From assembly GCF_014385095.1 (NCBI RefSeq), contig NZ_JACRTC010000003.1, positions 62,001 through 126,000 of the forward strand: a DNA stretch of 64,000 bases, in the 5' to 3' direction. A program made the translations under genes and the position numbers. The stretch's first letter is position 1. The number at the start of each line of letters is the position of its first letter. The notes under the pieces were generated by a model. It ran no database searches and was not told where the DNA came from. It saw only the letters and a list, made by a program, of their open reading frames with translations. Positions 40,547-48,990 of the stretch are shown here, piece by piece. The stretch comes from Zongyangia hominis. GTDB lineage: Bacteria > Bacillota > Clostridia > Oscillospirales > Ruminococcaceae.

Positions 40547-40591
40547 GCCTTTCAGCGTATTTTACAAAAATTTTAAACAACTTTCTATTCA

Positions 40592-40620
40592 TTGCGGGTA
40601 TATGAAGAAAGTGTTATGAT
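40592..40620 (+). promoter_or_regulatory. Promoter of the GH32 gene
   Basis: TTGCGG (40592-40597), 17-bp spacer, TATGAT (40615-40620). The surrounding 40550-40630 is AT-rich. A leader of about 105 bases precedes the ATG; I see no known riboswitch in it. The bases 40547-40591 hold no gene. Confidence 0.65.
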
Positions 40621-40734
40621 ATTAAGTACAAATACTTTGGGGAGTGGAATGGTTTTCTTTTCTTACCATTTCCCGCGCCCGGACTTTTGCATTTGGGTGC
40701 CTGTATGTTTTAGAAGAAGAAGGAGTGAAGTAAA

Positions 40735-43700
40735 ATGCAAAACCTGAGGAAAAGAAGAGGCAGCCGTCTCTTCGCGCTTATCCTGGCGCTGAGCATGGTG
40801 GTGACCATGTTCGTCCCGCTCCAGGCCTCCGCAGCGGGGAATTCTCTGGGTAATTTAACCGGCGACTACAAGGTCGAAGGGGACGCGGTCATTGCCAATG
40901 CGGCTACCGGCAACAACTTTGTCATCTCCGACACCTACGCCGAAACCTTTATTTTTGAAGCCGATATGAGCTTTGTCAGCGGCGGCACCGGCGGCCTTCT
41001 CTTTAATACGGCCGGCCCCAATGACCCGGGCGCCGATTGGTGCGCTCTGCATATCGGCAGCGGCAGCGCCCGGCTCTTCTGCGAGGGCAATCATCTGGAT
41101 ACAGTGAATGGCCTTGAAGTGGTCGGAGGCCTGCCCGCCGGCGCGGCAGCGCCCTACCAGCTCAAACTTGAAGTGAGCAAGACCAACATCAAGGTCTCGG
41201 TGGATGGCACCATTGTCATCGACAAGGATTATACCGGCCTTAGCGGCGGCTATGTAGGCTTTATGTCCTATGGAAGCGCCATCAAGTTTGAAAACATCAA
41301 ATTTACCGACACCGCTACCCCTCCTTCCGAGGTATTGGGAAAACTGAGCGGCAACTATTTTTCCGTGGACCCCGATACCGGGGCTGTGACGGTCGAGGAA
41401 GTCCCCGCGGAAGTCGGAGACAAGAATAACTTTGTCGTCTCCGAGACCTTCTCCAAGGCCTTTGTCTATGAGGCGGACATGACCTTCTTAAACGGCGGCA
41501 CCGGCGGCCTGGTTTTTAACTGCGCCACCTCCACCAGCCAGGGAGGCGCTTGGTGCGGCTCCTGTGTCCGAGGCGGGTCCGAAATCCGCCTGTTCTGCGA
41601 GGGCAACTGGGGGGACAAGGAAAACGGTCTGGACGTCTTCCTCCCGCTGCCCGAAGACGCGACGCAGCCCTATCATCTGCGCCTGGAGGTCACTCCCGAA
41701 GGGGTGATGACGGTGGATGTGGACGGAAAGCGGGTCATTGAAAAGACTTACCAGAATAAAATCATCTCCGGCGGCTATGTGGGCTTTATGACCTGGAACT
41801 CCTCCGCCAAATTTGAGAACGTCAAGTTTACCGACAACACCCCGCCCATCGTCCCCAATTTTAAGACCAACATCGAGGGCTGGGCCGGTCAGACCGGCGA
41901 GTGGAAGGCGATGGAAGAAGGCTACCAGGGCTCCGGCGCCAACAATTTCGCGGCCTTTTCCACCACAAGCGCCAAAAACTTTAGCTATTCCATGGACCTG
42001 ACCTTCTCCGGCGGCGGCGCGGGCGGCCCCATCTTCCGGGCGAAGCCGGACGGCACCGCTTACTATATCGCCACCCTCTCCCGGGGCGGCACCGCTCGGA
42101 TCCTGCGCTTTACCCAGGATAAAGCGGGCAAGGTCACCGGCGAAAGACAAATCGGCGGTACCTACAACCTGCCGGAAAACAAAGAGACCTACAAAATCCG
42201 GGTGGAAACCTACGGCCCCTCGGTGAACCTCTATGTGGACGACATCCTGGCGGTCACCGGCTCGGACGACGAGCTGCTGGAGGGCGTGTTTGGACTCAAC
42301 CTCTTTAACTGCATCGCCACCTATCAAAACGTCTACTATGAGGAGAAGGACCCGTCCTCCGTCTCCCTGCTCACCGGGCTCAAAGCCGAGGGCGTGACCT
42401 TCACCCCTCCCTATTCCCCCGACGTATACAGCTATAAGGGCTTGGTCCCCTTCTCCACCGATAAAATCACCCTGACCCCCACGGTCTCCGGGGAGGGCGA
42501 CATCACCATCGCCGGCTTGAAGGCGCAAAACGGACAGCCCTGCGAGGTGCCGCTGGAAGTGGGAGAGAACGCTTTCACTATCTCAGTCAAGGACAAACAG
42601 AGCGGTTTTGTTTCCTCTGTCAATTTCAAGATCAAACGGCAGCAGGACCCCGAGCTTGCTTACCGGGAAAAATACCGCAACCAGTTCCACTTCTCTGAGG
42701 AAGCCAACTGGATGAACGACCCCAACGGACTCATGTACGACGCCACCACCGGGCTCTATCACATGTACTATCAGTACGCGGCCGGCGAGGGCACCACCTG
42801 GGGCCACGCCATCTCCACCGACCTGGTGGCTTGGACCGAGCTGCCGGTGGCCATTCCCGTGGACAGCCTGGGCAACATCTGGTCCGGCTGCGGGATTATT
42901 GATGAGAAGAACACCAGCGGGCTCTTTGATGAAAGCACACCGCCCGCCTCCCGTCTGGTCGCCATCTACACCAACCAGGGCGGCGACGAGACCTACGGCA
43001 ATCAAAAGCAGTCCCTAGCCTATTCCACCGATTACGGTACCACCTGGATCAAATATTCCGGGAACCCCGTCATCAAAAACGAGGGCAACAAATACGGCGA
43101 AGGTTTCCGCGACCCGAAGGTCCAGTGGATTGAAGACGCTTCCCACAAAAACGGCGGTTTCTGGCTCATGATCGTGGCCGGCGGCCGAGGCAGAATCTTC
43201 ACCTCAGATAACCTCATCGACTGGACCCTCAACGACGAGCTTGTCTATCACAGCGGCGGCGAAATCCACTCCGAGTGCCCCGACTTCTTCTGTCTCCCGG
43301 TCAACGGTGACCCGAGCAATCTCAAATGGGTCTACACCGGCGGCGGCACCTTCTATGTGGTTGGTGATCTGGTCAAAGGAGCGGACGGCCTTTACAAATT
43401 CAAGGCGGAAACCGACAACATCGCGCCGCTTTATACCGGCGGCGACATGTACGCCACCCAAAGCTACTTTAACGACGCCAAGGGCGGCCGCCGCATCCTG
43501 GTCAGCTGGATGGTGGACCGCTTCCAGAGCCCGGCGGACGGCAAGGTTTGGCAAGGCGCCCAGTCCCTTCCTCTGGAAACCACCCTCAAGTACAAAAACG
43601 GCCGGTATCTCCTCAATTCCTATCCCGTGGAGGAGGTAGACTCCGTCCGTAAGGACCTCATTTACTCCAAAGAAAATATCACCGTCACCCCGGATACGGA

Positions 43701-44658
43701 AAATATTTTAAAGGATGTCAGCGCCTCCCTGTGCGATATCGAAGCTACCTTTACTCCCGAGGGGGCCTCCTCCTTTGGATTTAACCTGCGCACCAAGGAC
43801 GATCAAAAGATCGTCGTCACCTACAACACCCAGACCCAGCGCATCTCGGTGGACCGCACCCACTGTGCCCGTACCGACATCACCAGCGGCATCTATGACA
43901 TGGCGCTCGTACCCATGGACAATGGCAAGGTCAAGCTGCGGGTGCTGGTGGACACCTCCATCATCGACGTTTTCGGCAACGATGGGGAGTCCTCCACCAA
44001 CTGCTTCTATTATGTGGATCCCGAAAACGCGGGTATGGAGTTCTTTACCGTGGGCGGCAATGTGACCGTCGACTCCATGAACATCTATTCCATGAAATCT
44101 ACCTGGAGAGAGATGGAGCGCCCGGGCATCCCCGAGGTTCCCGACCACACCGACGCGGCGGTCATGACCGATATTTCCCTGTCTGAGGGCACCCTGACGC
44201 CGTCCTTCTCGAAAGATGAGAAAAACTACACCGCCGAAGTGGCAAACGCCGTCGATACCATCCGCGTCACCCCCACCTTCACCGGGGACGGAAAGGTCTA
44301 TGTGGGCGGTAAAGAAGTGGCAAACGGCGCGGCCTCCGACGAAATTTCCCTCAAAGAGGGCGCCAACACCATCTTGGTACAACTGACTTCCAATAACGGC
44401 GAAGAGGTTACTTACACCATCGTCGTCACCCGTCTGGGCGCCGGCACCGAGCCGACGACCAAACCCAATAAACCCGGCAAACCCACCACCCCCGGCGGTT
44501 CGGGCAGCGATTGGAAGTGGCCGGAAGGCTCCGGCAGCGCCACCGGCGGCAAGCAGAACCCGCAGTCGGGTGACCATAGCGCCCTGCCTGCGGCCCTGGC
44601 CTTACTAGCGGGAGCGACGGTTGTGGCCGTAGCAGTCACCCGTAAAAAACATAGGTAA
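40735..44658 (+). CDS. Secreted, wall-anchored GH32 fructan hydrolase (levanase/inulinase-like) with lectin-like modules
   Basis: 1307 residues. A signal peptide (1-34, ending ASAAG) is followed by three related beta-sandwich modules of the DUF1080/LamG type (about 40-192, 200-367, 376-537), a cadherin-like beta-sandwich domain (about 543-635), and the GH32 five-blade propeller with NWMNDPNG (nucleophile Asp662), FRDPK (Asp793) and SECPDF (acid/base Glu847). A GH32 C-terminal sandwich (about 985-1125), a second cadherin-like domain (about 1143-1233), a Pro/Gly linker and an end NPQSGD-helix-RKKHR follow. The end looks like a sortase signal of the NPxTG type. It should cleave fructans such as levan or inulin outside the cell. 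The RBS is AGAAGGAGTGAAG. A weak terminator follows. Confidence 0.93.
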   Translation: MQNLRKRRGSRLFALILALSMVVTMFVPLQASAAGNSLGNLTGDYKVEGDAVIANAATGNNFVISDTYAETFIFEADMSFVSGGTGGLLFNTAGPNDPGADWCALHIGSGSARLFCEGNHLDTVNGLEVVGGLPAGAAAPYQLKLEVSKTNIKVSVDGTIVIDKDYTGLSGGYVGFMSYGSAIKFENIKFTDTATPPSEVLGKLSGNYFSVDPDTGAVTVEEVPAEVGDKNNFVVSETFSKAFVYEADMTFLNGGTGGLVFNCATSTSQGGAWCGSCVRGGSEIRLFCEGNWGDKENGLDVFLPLPEDATQPYHLRLEVTPEGVMTVDVDGKRVIEKTYQNKIISGGYVGFMTWNSSAKFENVKFTDNTPPIVPNFKTNIEGWAGQTGEWKAMEEGYQGSGANNFAAFSTTSAKNFSYSMDLTFSGGGAGGPIFRAKPDGTAYYIATLSRGGTARILRFTQDKAGKVTGERQIGGTYNLPENKETYKIRVETYGPSVNLYVDDILAVTGSDDELLEGVFGLNLFNCIATYQNVYYEEKDPSSVSLLTGLKAEGVTFTPPYSPDVYSYKGLVPFSTDKITLTPTVSGEGDITIAGLKAQNGQPCEVPLEVGENAFTISVKDKQSGFVSSVNFKIKRQQDPELAYREKYRNQFHFSEEANWMNDPNGLMYDATTGLYHMYYQYAAGEGTTWGHAISTDLVAWTELPVAIPVDSLGNIWSGCGIIDEKNTSGLFDESTPPASRLVAIYTNQGGDETYGNQKQSLAYSTDYGTTWIKYSGNPVIKNEGNKYGEGFRDPKVQWIEDASHKNGGFWLMIVAGGRGRIFTSDNLIDWTLNDELVYHSGGEIHSECPDFFCLPVNGDPSNLKWVYTGGGTFYVVGDLVKGADGLYKFKAETDNIAPLYTGGDMYATQSYFNDAKGGRRILVSWMVDRFQSPADGKVWQGAQSLPLETTLKYKNGRYLLNSYPVEEVDSVRKDLIYSKENITVTPDTENILKDVSASLCDIEATFTPEGASSFGFNLRTKDDQKIVVTYNTQTQRISVDRTHCARTDITSGIYDMALVPMDNGKVKLRVLVDTSIIDVFGNDGESSTNCFYYVDPENAGMEFFTVGGNVTVDSMNIYSMKSTWREMERPGIPEVPDHTDAAVMTDISLSEGTLTPSFSKDEKNYTAEVANAVDTIRVTPTFTGDGKVYVGGKEVANGAASDEISLKEGANTILVQLTSNNGEEVTYTIVVTRLGAGTEPTTKPNKPGKPTTPGGSGSDWKWPEGSGSATGGKQNPQSGDHSALPAALALLAGATVVAVAVTRKKHR

Positions 44659-44684
44659 CTCCTTCATTTCCTAACTTCATTGGG

Positions 44685-44717
44685 GAGGGACCAGGCGGAA
44701 GCACCGCCTGGTCCCTC
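44685..44717 (+). terminator. Hairpin after the GH32 gene
   Basis: GAGGGACCAGGCGG/CCGCCTGGTCCCTC with AAGCA loop, followed by TTCCCGTTTG (weak T-run). The bases 44718-44907 contain no supported gene. Confidence 0.75.
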
Positions 44718-44907
44718 TTCCCGTTTGTTCGTGCGTCAGGGGTTAAGCGCAGGGGGACGGAAACCCCGCGCATTGGGTTTATGTTGCGGCGTGGCCAAAG
44801 CACGAAGCGCACTTGCGCATAGTTTCGCTTTCGTTATGAATGGGTTTTCGGACCCTGTGGGCTGCCACCCGGCCATCGACGTCAGCTTTTTATCGCGTAG
44901 AAAGAGC

Positions 44908-44937
44908 CAGAGGGGCCGCCCGTGGGCGGCCCCTCTG
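44908..44937 (-). terminator. Terminator of the GyrI-like gene
   Basis: CAGAGGGGCCGCCC pairs with GGGCGGCCCCTCTG; leftward reading continues GCTCTTTCT. Confidence 0.7.
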
Positions 44938-44959
44938 AGGAGGAAATGGAATGGATACG

Positions 44960-45598
44960 CTAGGGCCTGGCCACCGGGATGCGCAATACGGTTTTAAGGC
45001 GCTCCGGATGGCTGCTGCGCTCGGGGTTGGAAAGATAGATTTCGTGGTGCCGGCGGTCGGAGCCCGTCATGTCGACGAGTCCCTCCTTCGCAATGAAAGC
45101 GTGGATGCGCTCGATGGTGGCTTCCTCCTCGCTGTAAGGGCCAACATGCATCATCTGGACGCACAGCCCCTCGTTGAAGGTTGCAAACCGTGCCCGTTCC
45201 ACCGGGATGCCCGGCTTTTTGGAGCGGCAGGAGGCCACGGCCTCCTCAAAAATTTCGGGGGTGACGAATTCCGGCTGGCGGATGAGGGAGGTCCAGCGCC
45301 ACTTCTCCCGGGGAAGTGCTAAAAAGTTATGGCTCTCGCCGCCGCACCAAAGCCCTTCCAGCGGGGGCACCGCATAGTCAAAGTAGCCGGCGGGCGGACG
45401 GCTGCCCAGCTTGCTCATTTTGATGGTAAAGCTCAGGGAATAGAGCGCCTGGATGGCCTGCTGGTAGTTTTCACCCTCCGGTGCTCCTTCGCCGTCGACC
45501 ATGATGAAATTCATGGGGGGCACGTTGATGAGGACCGGATGGCAGGGCGGCTGGTAGAGTTCCTTGTCTCTCTTTTTGTAGTCGATTTTTTCTCCCAT
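44960..45598 (-). CDS. GyrI-like small-molecule-binding protein
   Basis: 212 residues of the GyrI-like/SOUL-related fold (IDYKKRDKELYQPPCHP, VPPMNFIMVDGEGAPEG, GLCVQMMHVGPYSEEEATI, GLVDMTGSDRRHHEIYLSNP). Stand-alone members bind small or toxic molecules and are often controlled by WYL/YafY regulators. ATG 45598 follows GAAGGAGAAAACC. A CTGACA-N6-TGTCAG palindrome upstream (45699-45716) matches the one at the WYL gene. Confidence 0.88.
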   Translation of the reverse strand: MGEKIDYKKRDKELYQPPCHPVLINVPPMNFIMVDGEGAPEGENYQQAIQALYSLSFTIKMSKLGSRPPAGYFDYAVPPLEGLWCGGESHNFLALPREKWRWTSLIRQPEFVTPEIFEEAVASCRSKKPGIPVERARFATFNEGLCVQMMHVGPYSEEEATIERIHAFIAKEGLVDMTGSDRRHHEIYLSNPERSSHPERLKTVLRIPVARP

Positions 45599-45698
45599 GG
45601 TTTTCTCCTTCCGATGTTTCGGGTTCCGGACATGCATCCGTCCGACGCCTTGTGGGGTGCTGTTCCTTGTGATCTCAAGTCTAGTATACACGTTTAAA

Positions 45699-45716
45699 CT
45701 GACAACTGCGTGTCAG
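45699..45716. promoter_or_regulatory. CTGACA-N6-TGTCAG palindrome upstream of the GyrI-like gene
   Basis: CTGACAACTGCGTGTCAG. On the minus strand its TTGTCA is 16 bases before TAGACT, the same spacing as at 36513-36530. Candidate binding site of the WYL regulator. Confidence 0.6.
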
Positions 45717-45882
45717 CTTATCGGGAGCCGGCAAAATTCCCCCCGTGAAGAGGGAATTGTTTGCCGCGTCATCCTATTTGCGGCGGAGGCGGGGGACTAT
45801 ATTCCGCCGCCCGATTGTGCTATGATAGAAAAAAGGCCGCAGAGGGAACAGGGAATGTTCCCCTCGCCGTTAGAAGGCAGGC

Positions 45883-45924
45883 TTCCAGCGGTCCGCCCTG
45901 GGAGGATAGGGCGGGCCGCTGGAA
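45883..45924 (+). other. Long leader hairpin before the SDR gene
   Basis: TTCCAGCGGTCCGCCCT (45883-45899) pairs with AGGGCGGGCCGCTGGAA (45908-45924), 17 pairs with one G-U, loop of 8. No T-run follows; the ribosome site comes about 10 bases later. A possible -10 (TATGAT) is at 45821-45826. The rest of 45717-45882 is not coding. Confidence 0.55.
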
Positions 45925-45950
45925 AAGCCCTGCGGGAAGGAGTGCTTTCT

Positions 45951-46733
45951 ATGCAATATCAGGACAAGGTGTGCGTCGTCACCGGCGGAGGACTGGGCAT
46001 CGGACGGTGTCTCTGTCTGGAATTTGCCCGGCAGGGCGGGAAGGTGGCGCTGGTTGACATGGACCGCGCGGCGGGGGAGGAGACCCTTCGGCAGATGCGG
46101 GCTATGGGGGCGGAGGGGCTCTTTTTCTGCGGCGACGTCGCCGAGCCCCAGGCGCTGGAGGTGTTCTCCCGGACAGTCGCCGCCACATGGGGCCGGGTGG
46201 ACGTCTTAGTCAATAACGCCTGCCTCTCCCGCCAGGGGCTCGGGTCCAGGTGCGGCTACGACGACTTTACCTACGTTTTGCGGGTGGGCGTCAGCGCGCC
46301 CTACTACCTGACCCGGCTCTTTCTGCCCTATTTTGGGCCGAAAGCCGCCGTGTGCAACATCACCTCCAGCCGGGCCGTCATGTCCCAGTCGGACACCGAG
46401 AGCTACTCGGCCGCCAAGGGGGGCATCTCCGCCCTGACCCACGCTATGGCCGCCAGCCTGCGGGGGAGGGTGCGTGTCAACGCCGTGGCGCCCGGCTGGA
46501 TTGATACCGGGGCCTATCACGATCCGGACTACCGTCCCTCCTACACCCCGGCGGACACTTCCCAGCACCCGGCGGGCCGGGTGGGGGAGCCCATGGACAT
46601 CGCCCGGGTGGTCCTCTTTCTGTGCGACGAGGAAAACAGCTTCATCGACGGGGAGACGGTCACAGTGGACGGGGGCATGACCCGGCTGATGATCTACGAC
46701 GGGGACGAGGGGTGGTCCTATGGCGGAAAGTAG
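45951..46733 (+). CDS. Short-chain dehydrogenase/reductase
   Basis: 260-residue classical SDR. The NAD(P) loop is VTGGGLGIGRCLCLEFA, with VLVNNACLS and the active-site set Ser in NITSSRAV and Tyr-x3-Lys in ESYSAAKGG, then VNAVAPGWIDTG and IDGETVTVDGGM. An Asp at the end of strand 2 (LVDMDRAAG) suggests NAD rather than NADP. The substrate is unknown. ATG 45951 follows GGAAGGAGTGC. It overlaps the GIY-YIG gene by 14 bases. Confidence 0.92.
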   Translation: MQYQDKVCVVTGGGLGIGRCLCLEFARQGGKVALVDMDRAAGEETLRQMRAMGAEGLFFCGDVAEPQALEVFSRTVAATWGRVDVLVNNACLSRQGLGSRCGYDDFTYVLRVGVSAPYYLTRLFLPYFGPKAAVCNITSSRAVMSQSDTESYSAAKGGISALTHAMAASLRGRVRVNAVAPGWIDTGAYHDPDYRPSYTPADTSQHPAGRVGEPMDIARVVLFLCDEENSFIDGETVTVDGGMTRLMIYDGDEGWSYGGK

Positions 46734-47001
46734 GGCGGGACAAAATGGGGTATATATTCTCCGATGCGCCGACGGCACCCTGTACACCGGCTGGACCAAC
46801 GATCTCCACAGCCGTCTGGCGGCCCACAACGCCGGAAAGGGCGCCAAATATACCAAGGGCCGCCGTCCGGTGGAGCTCATGTACTGGGAGACGCACCTCA
46901 CCAAGGGGGATGCGCTGCGGCGGGAGTGCGCCATCAAGCGGCTGACCCGGGCGGAGAAGGAAGCGCTCATCGCGCGGGGCGGGAAGGACGGCGGGCTCTG
47001 A
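46720..47001 (+). CDS. GIY-YIG nuclease-superfamily protein (YhbQ/UPF0213)
   Basis: 93 residues. The GIY-YIG motif is written here as NGVYILRCADGTLYTGWTND, followed by LAAHNAGKGAKYTKGRRPVEL and ALRREC, with catalytic Arg and Glu positions as in the YhbQ family. Possible structure-specific DNA nuclease; the family is poorly characterised. The start overlaps the SDR gene end, so it is translated from the same mRNA. Confidence 0.9.
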   Translation: MAESRAGQNGVYILRCADGTLYTGWTNDLHSRLAAHNAGKGAKYTKGRRPVELMYWETHLTKGDALRRECAIKRLTRAEKEALIARGGKDGGL

Positions 47002-47079
47002 GATGACGGATTATAGCGCCGCGCGTCCTTTTGAAAAATGTGCCGTCCAATCAAAACGAGATTCTTTTCAAAAATTTCG

Positions 47080-47108
47080 TTGACAAACTGAGTGGAATCC
47101 GGTATACT
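47080..47108 (+). promoter_or_regulatory. Strong promoter of the efflux-gene leader
   Basis: Perfect TTGACA (47080-47085), 17-bp spacer, TATACT (47103-47108). Transcription should begin near 47115, 440 bases before the efflux gene. Confidence 0.88.
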
Positions 47109-47138
47109 GGCACAACAACGAGAAAAGGGGAGAAGTGA

Positions 47139-47159
47139 ATGCGCCATATGTTCTTATAA
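47139..47159 (+). CDS. Leader peptide MRHMFL (attenuation uORF)
   Basis: ATG CGC CAT ATG TTC TTA TAA, preceded by AAAAGGGGAGAAGTG, just after a strong promoter and about 140 bases before a terminator. Such tiny leader frames before drug-resistance genes sense stalled ribosomes (known for erm and ABC-F/efflux genes). The role is inferred from layout. Confidence 0.6.
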   Translation: MRHMFL

Positions 47160-47226
47160 TTTTCCGAAGGTTCATAGCCCGGGCCCTGGTATGGGGCTTT
47201 GTTTTGCTGTGCTTGCCTGCCGTTAG

Positions 47227-47290
47227 GAAAAGAATAAGAGATGTGGCTGCTCTACCGGATACCCTGCCGGTGAAGTCTCTTCTTCTTTGC
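47227..47290 (+). promoter_or_regulatory. Long leader stem upstream of the attenuator
   Basis: Sixteen bases 47227-47242 (GAAAAGAATAAGAGAT) pair with 47275-47290 (GTCTCTTCTTCTTTGC) in 14 of 16 positions, enclosing ACCGG/CCGGT (47254-47258/47267-47271). It ends 13 bases before the terminator stem, so its folding could set whether the terminator works. Confidence 0.55.
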
Positions 47291-47303
47291 TATCTGTAAA
47301 AAA

Positions 47304-47331
47304 GCGCGGACAAACTGTCCGCGCCTTTTTT
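47304..47331 (+). terminator. Attenuator terminator in the efflux leader
   Basis: GCGCGGACA/TGTCCGCGC with AAC loop, a C and six Ts, flanked upstream by six As. It lies about 190 bases after the promoter and 225 before the efflux start codon. From 47332 to 47556 there is no other gene; it is leader sequence. Confidence 0.85.
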
Positions 47332-47556
47332 AAATTTGGCTCATGCCGTTTCATCAAGGGGAAAAGCGCCCGGCCGTGACGACGCGTCTTTTCCGCCGGC
47401 TTCCGAATAGAAGCGGCAGGCATCCAGTATTCCTATGCCGGTACGCGGGACGCACGTCCGGCGCCGGGGCTAGTCCTTGGAAAGCCCCCTGCCTTTGTTG
47501 TAACACTGACACTCACACACATCTACGACACCCCAAGATTGGAGGGATCCTCTTTG

Positions 47557-48816
47557 ATGCAAGTAACCAAAGAACATTGGAAACGCGTATTTTTTACCAT
47601 CTATACCGGCCAGGCCTTCTCCATCATTGGCTCAAGTGCCGCTCAGTTCGCCATCATCTGGTATCTGACCATCCGTACCGACTCAGCGCTCGTGCTCTCC
47701 ATTGCCGCCGTGGCTGGGTTTCTGCCCCAGGCCCTCCTGGGCCCCTTCGCCGGGGTCTGGGTGGACCGACTCAGCCGCAAGGCCATCATGATGGGCGCCG
47801 ATAGCTTTGTGGCCCTGTGTTCGGGCGTGCTGGCGGCCGTCTGCCTCTTTCTAGAGCCGCCCATATGGCTTGTCTTTCTTATCCTCTTCCTGCGTTCCAT
47901 CGGCAGCGTCTTCCACGGCCCGGCCATGATGGCCGCCATCCCCATGATCGTGCCCCCCGAGGAGCTGACCCGGGCCGGCGGCTGGGGCCAGTTCATCCAG
48001 TCGGGCGGCCTGATGGCGGGCCCGGTCATCGGCGCGGCCATGATGAGCGTCTTTTCTCTCGCCGGCGTCATGATGGTGGACGTTATCGGCGCGCTCATGG
48101 CCGTCGGTACCCTCTGTTTTATTAGTCTCCCCCGCCTGCCCAAGGCCGAGGGCAAGGTCCAGGTGCTGGGGGACATGAAACAGGGCTTCCGGGCGCTGCG
48201 GGCCAATCGCCCCCTGATGGCGGTGACCATCCCCGTCCTCATCTCCACCCTGGCCTATGTGCCCATGGGCTCCCTTTACCCGCTCATGGTCAGCCAGCAC
48301 TTCCACGGCACAGCCTGGCATTCCAGCCTGGTGGAGTTTATCTTCGCCGGCGGCATGCTGTTAGCCTCCCTGGTAGTGGGCGTCTTTGGCGGCATGAAGC
48401 GCCGCTTCCTCATGATCTCACTGTCGTTGGGAATGTTGGGAGCCGCCTCGTTTTTAAGCGGCCTGCTGCCCGCCACCTGGTTTGCGGGATTTGTGGTGCT
48501 CACCGCCATCATGGGTATGAGCGGCACCCTCTTTAATATCCCCTACATGGCCTATGTCCAGGAAACCATCGCGCCGGAAGTGATGGGGAAGGTCATTTCC
48601 CTCATCACCAGCGCCATGTGCCTGGCCACCCCCATCGGCATGTTCTTGGCGGGCCCCGCGGCGGAAGCCATGGGCATCGACGCCTGGTTCGGCGCTTGCG
48701 GCGCTTTCGTCGTCCTGACCGGCGTCATCTGCTACCTGGTTACCCGCAAGTACGACCGGGAGCCTCTGCCCAGCGCTGCCCCAGAGGAAAAAGAGATGCC
48801 GGAATCGGCGGAATAG
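47557..48816 (+). CDS. MFS drug efflux pump, Mef-like (DHA3 type)
   Basis: 419 residues, 12 membrane helices. Similar in layout to macrolide pump Mef: an N-terminal VFFTIYTGQAFSIIGSSAAQ, AIIWYLTIRTDSALVLSIAA, GPFAGVWVDRLSRKAIMMGAD (the MFS loop 2-3 motif), LRSIGSVFHGPAMMAAIPM, and a central TWFAGFVVLTAIMGMSGTLF. Proton-driven export of macrolides or other drugs is likely but unproven. ATG 47557 follows GGAGGGATCC. A promoter-leader-attenuator system upstream (47080-47331) fits drug-induced expression. Confidence 0.9.
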   Translation: MQVTKEHWKRVFFTIYTGQAFSIIGSSAAQFAIIWYLTIRTDSALVLSIAAVAGFLPQALLGPFAGVWVDRLSRKAIMMGADSFVALCSGVLAAVCLFLEPPIWLVFLILFLRSIGSVFHGPAMMAAIPMIVPPEELTRAGGWGQFIQSGGLMAGPVIGAAMMSVFSLAGVMMVDVIGALMAVGTLCFISLPRLPKAEGKVQVLGDMKQGFRALRANRPLMAVTIPVLISTLAYVPMGSLYPLMVSQHFHGTAWHSSLVEFIFAGGMLLASLVVGVFGGMKRRFLMISLSLGMLGAASFLSGLLPATWFAGFVVLTAIMGMSGTLFNIPYMAYVQETIAPEVMGKVISLITSAMCLATPIGMFLAGPAAEAMGIDAWFGACGAFVVLTGVICYLVTRKYDREPLPSAAPEEKEMPESAE

Positions 48817-48956
48817 AAGTAGCTTTTGCTATTTTCGCGCTGTGCCTGAAATGTCATGGCGGAGCAAAAAAAGCCGAAGCGAGGCGCAGGCTATTATACC
48901 GCATGAGGAATGGAGCGTAAAGCGCGGCTGCGCTAGCAATCAAATACGAAAGAAAA

Positions 48957-48990
48957 AAAGTCCCGTCAATCGACGGGACTTTCTTCTTTT
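48957..48990. terminator. Convergent terminator (efflux gene / GNAT)
   Basis: AAAAGTCCCGTC/GACGGGACTTT with AATC loop and T-rich flanks both ways. On the minus strand the GNAT stop codon lies inside the loop. Confidence 0.85.

Noticed and set aside
45840..45950. T-box or riboswitch in the SDR leader
   Set aside because: A strong hairpin exists, but no T-box sequence and no terminator follow.
47129..47301. A longer leader protein starting with GTG 47136 in another frame
   Set aside because: The frame runs through the leader stems up to the terminator and lacks a pattern; the MRHMFL frame has the better start and position.
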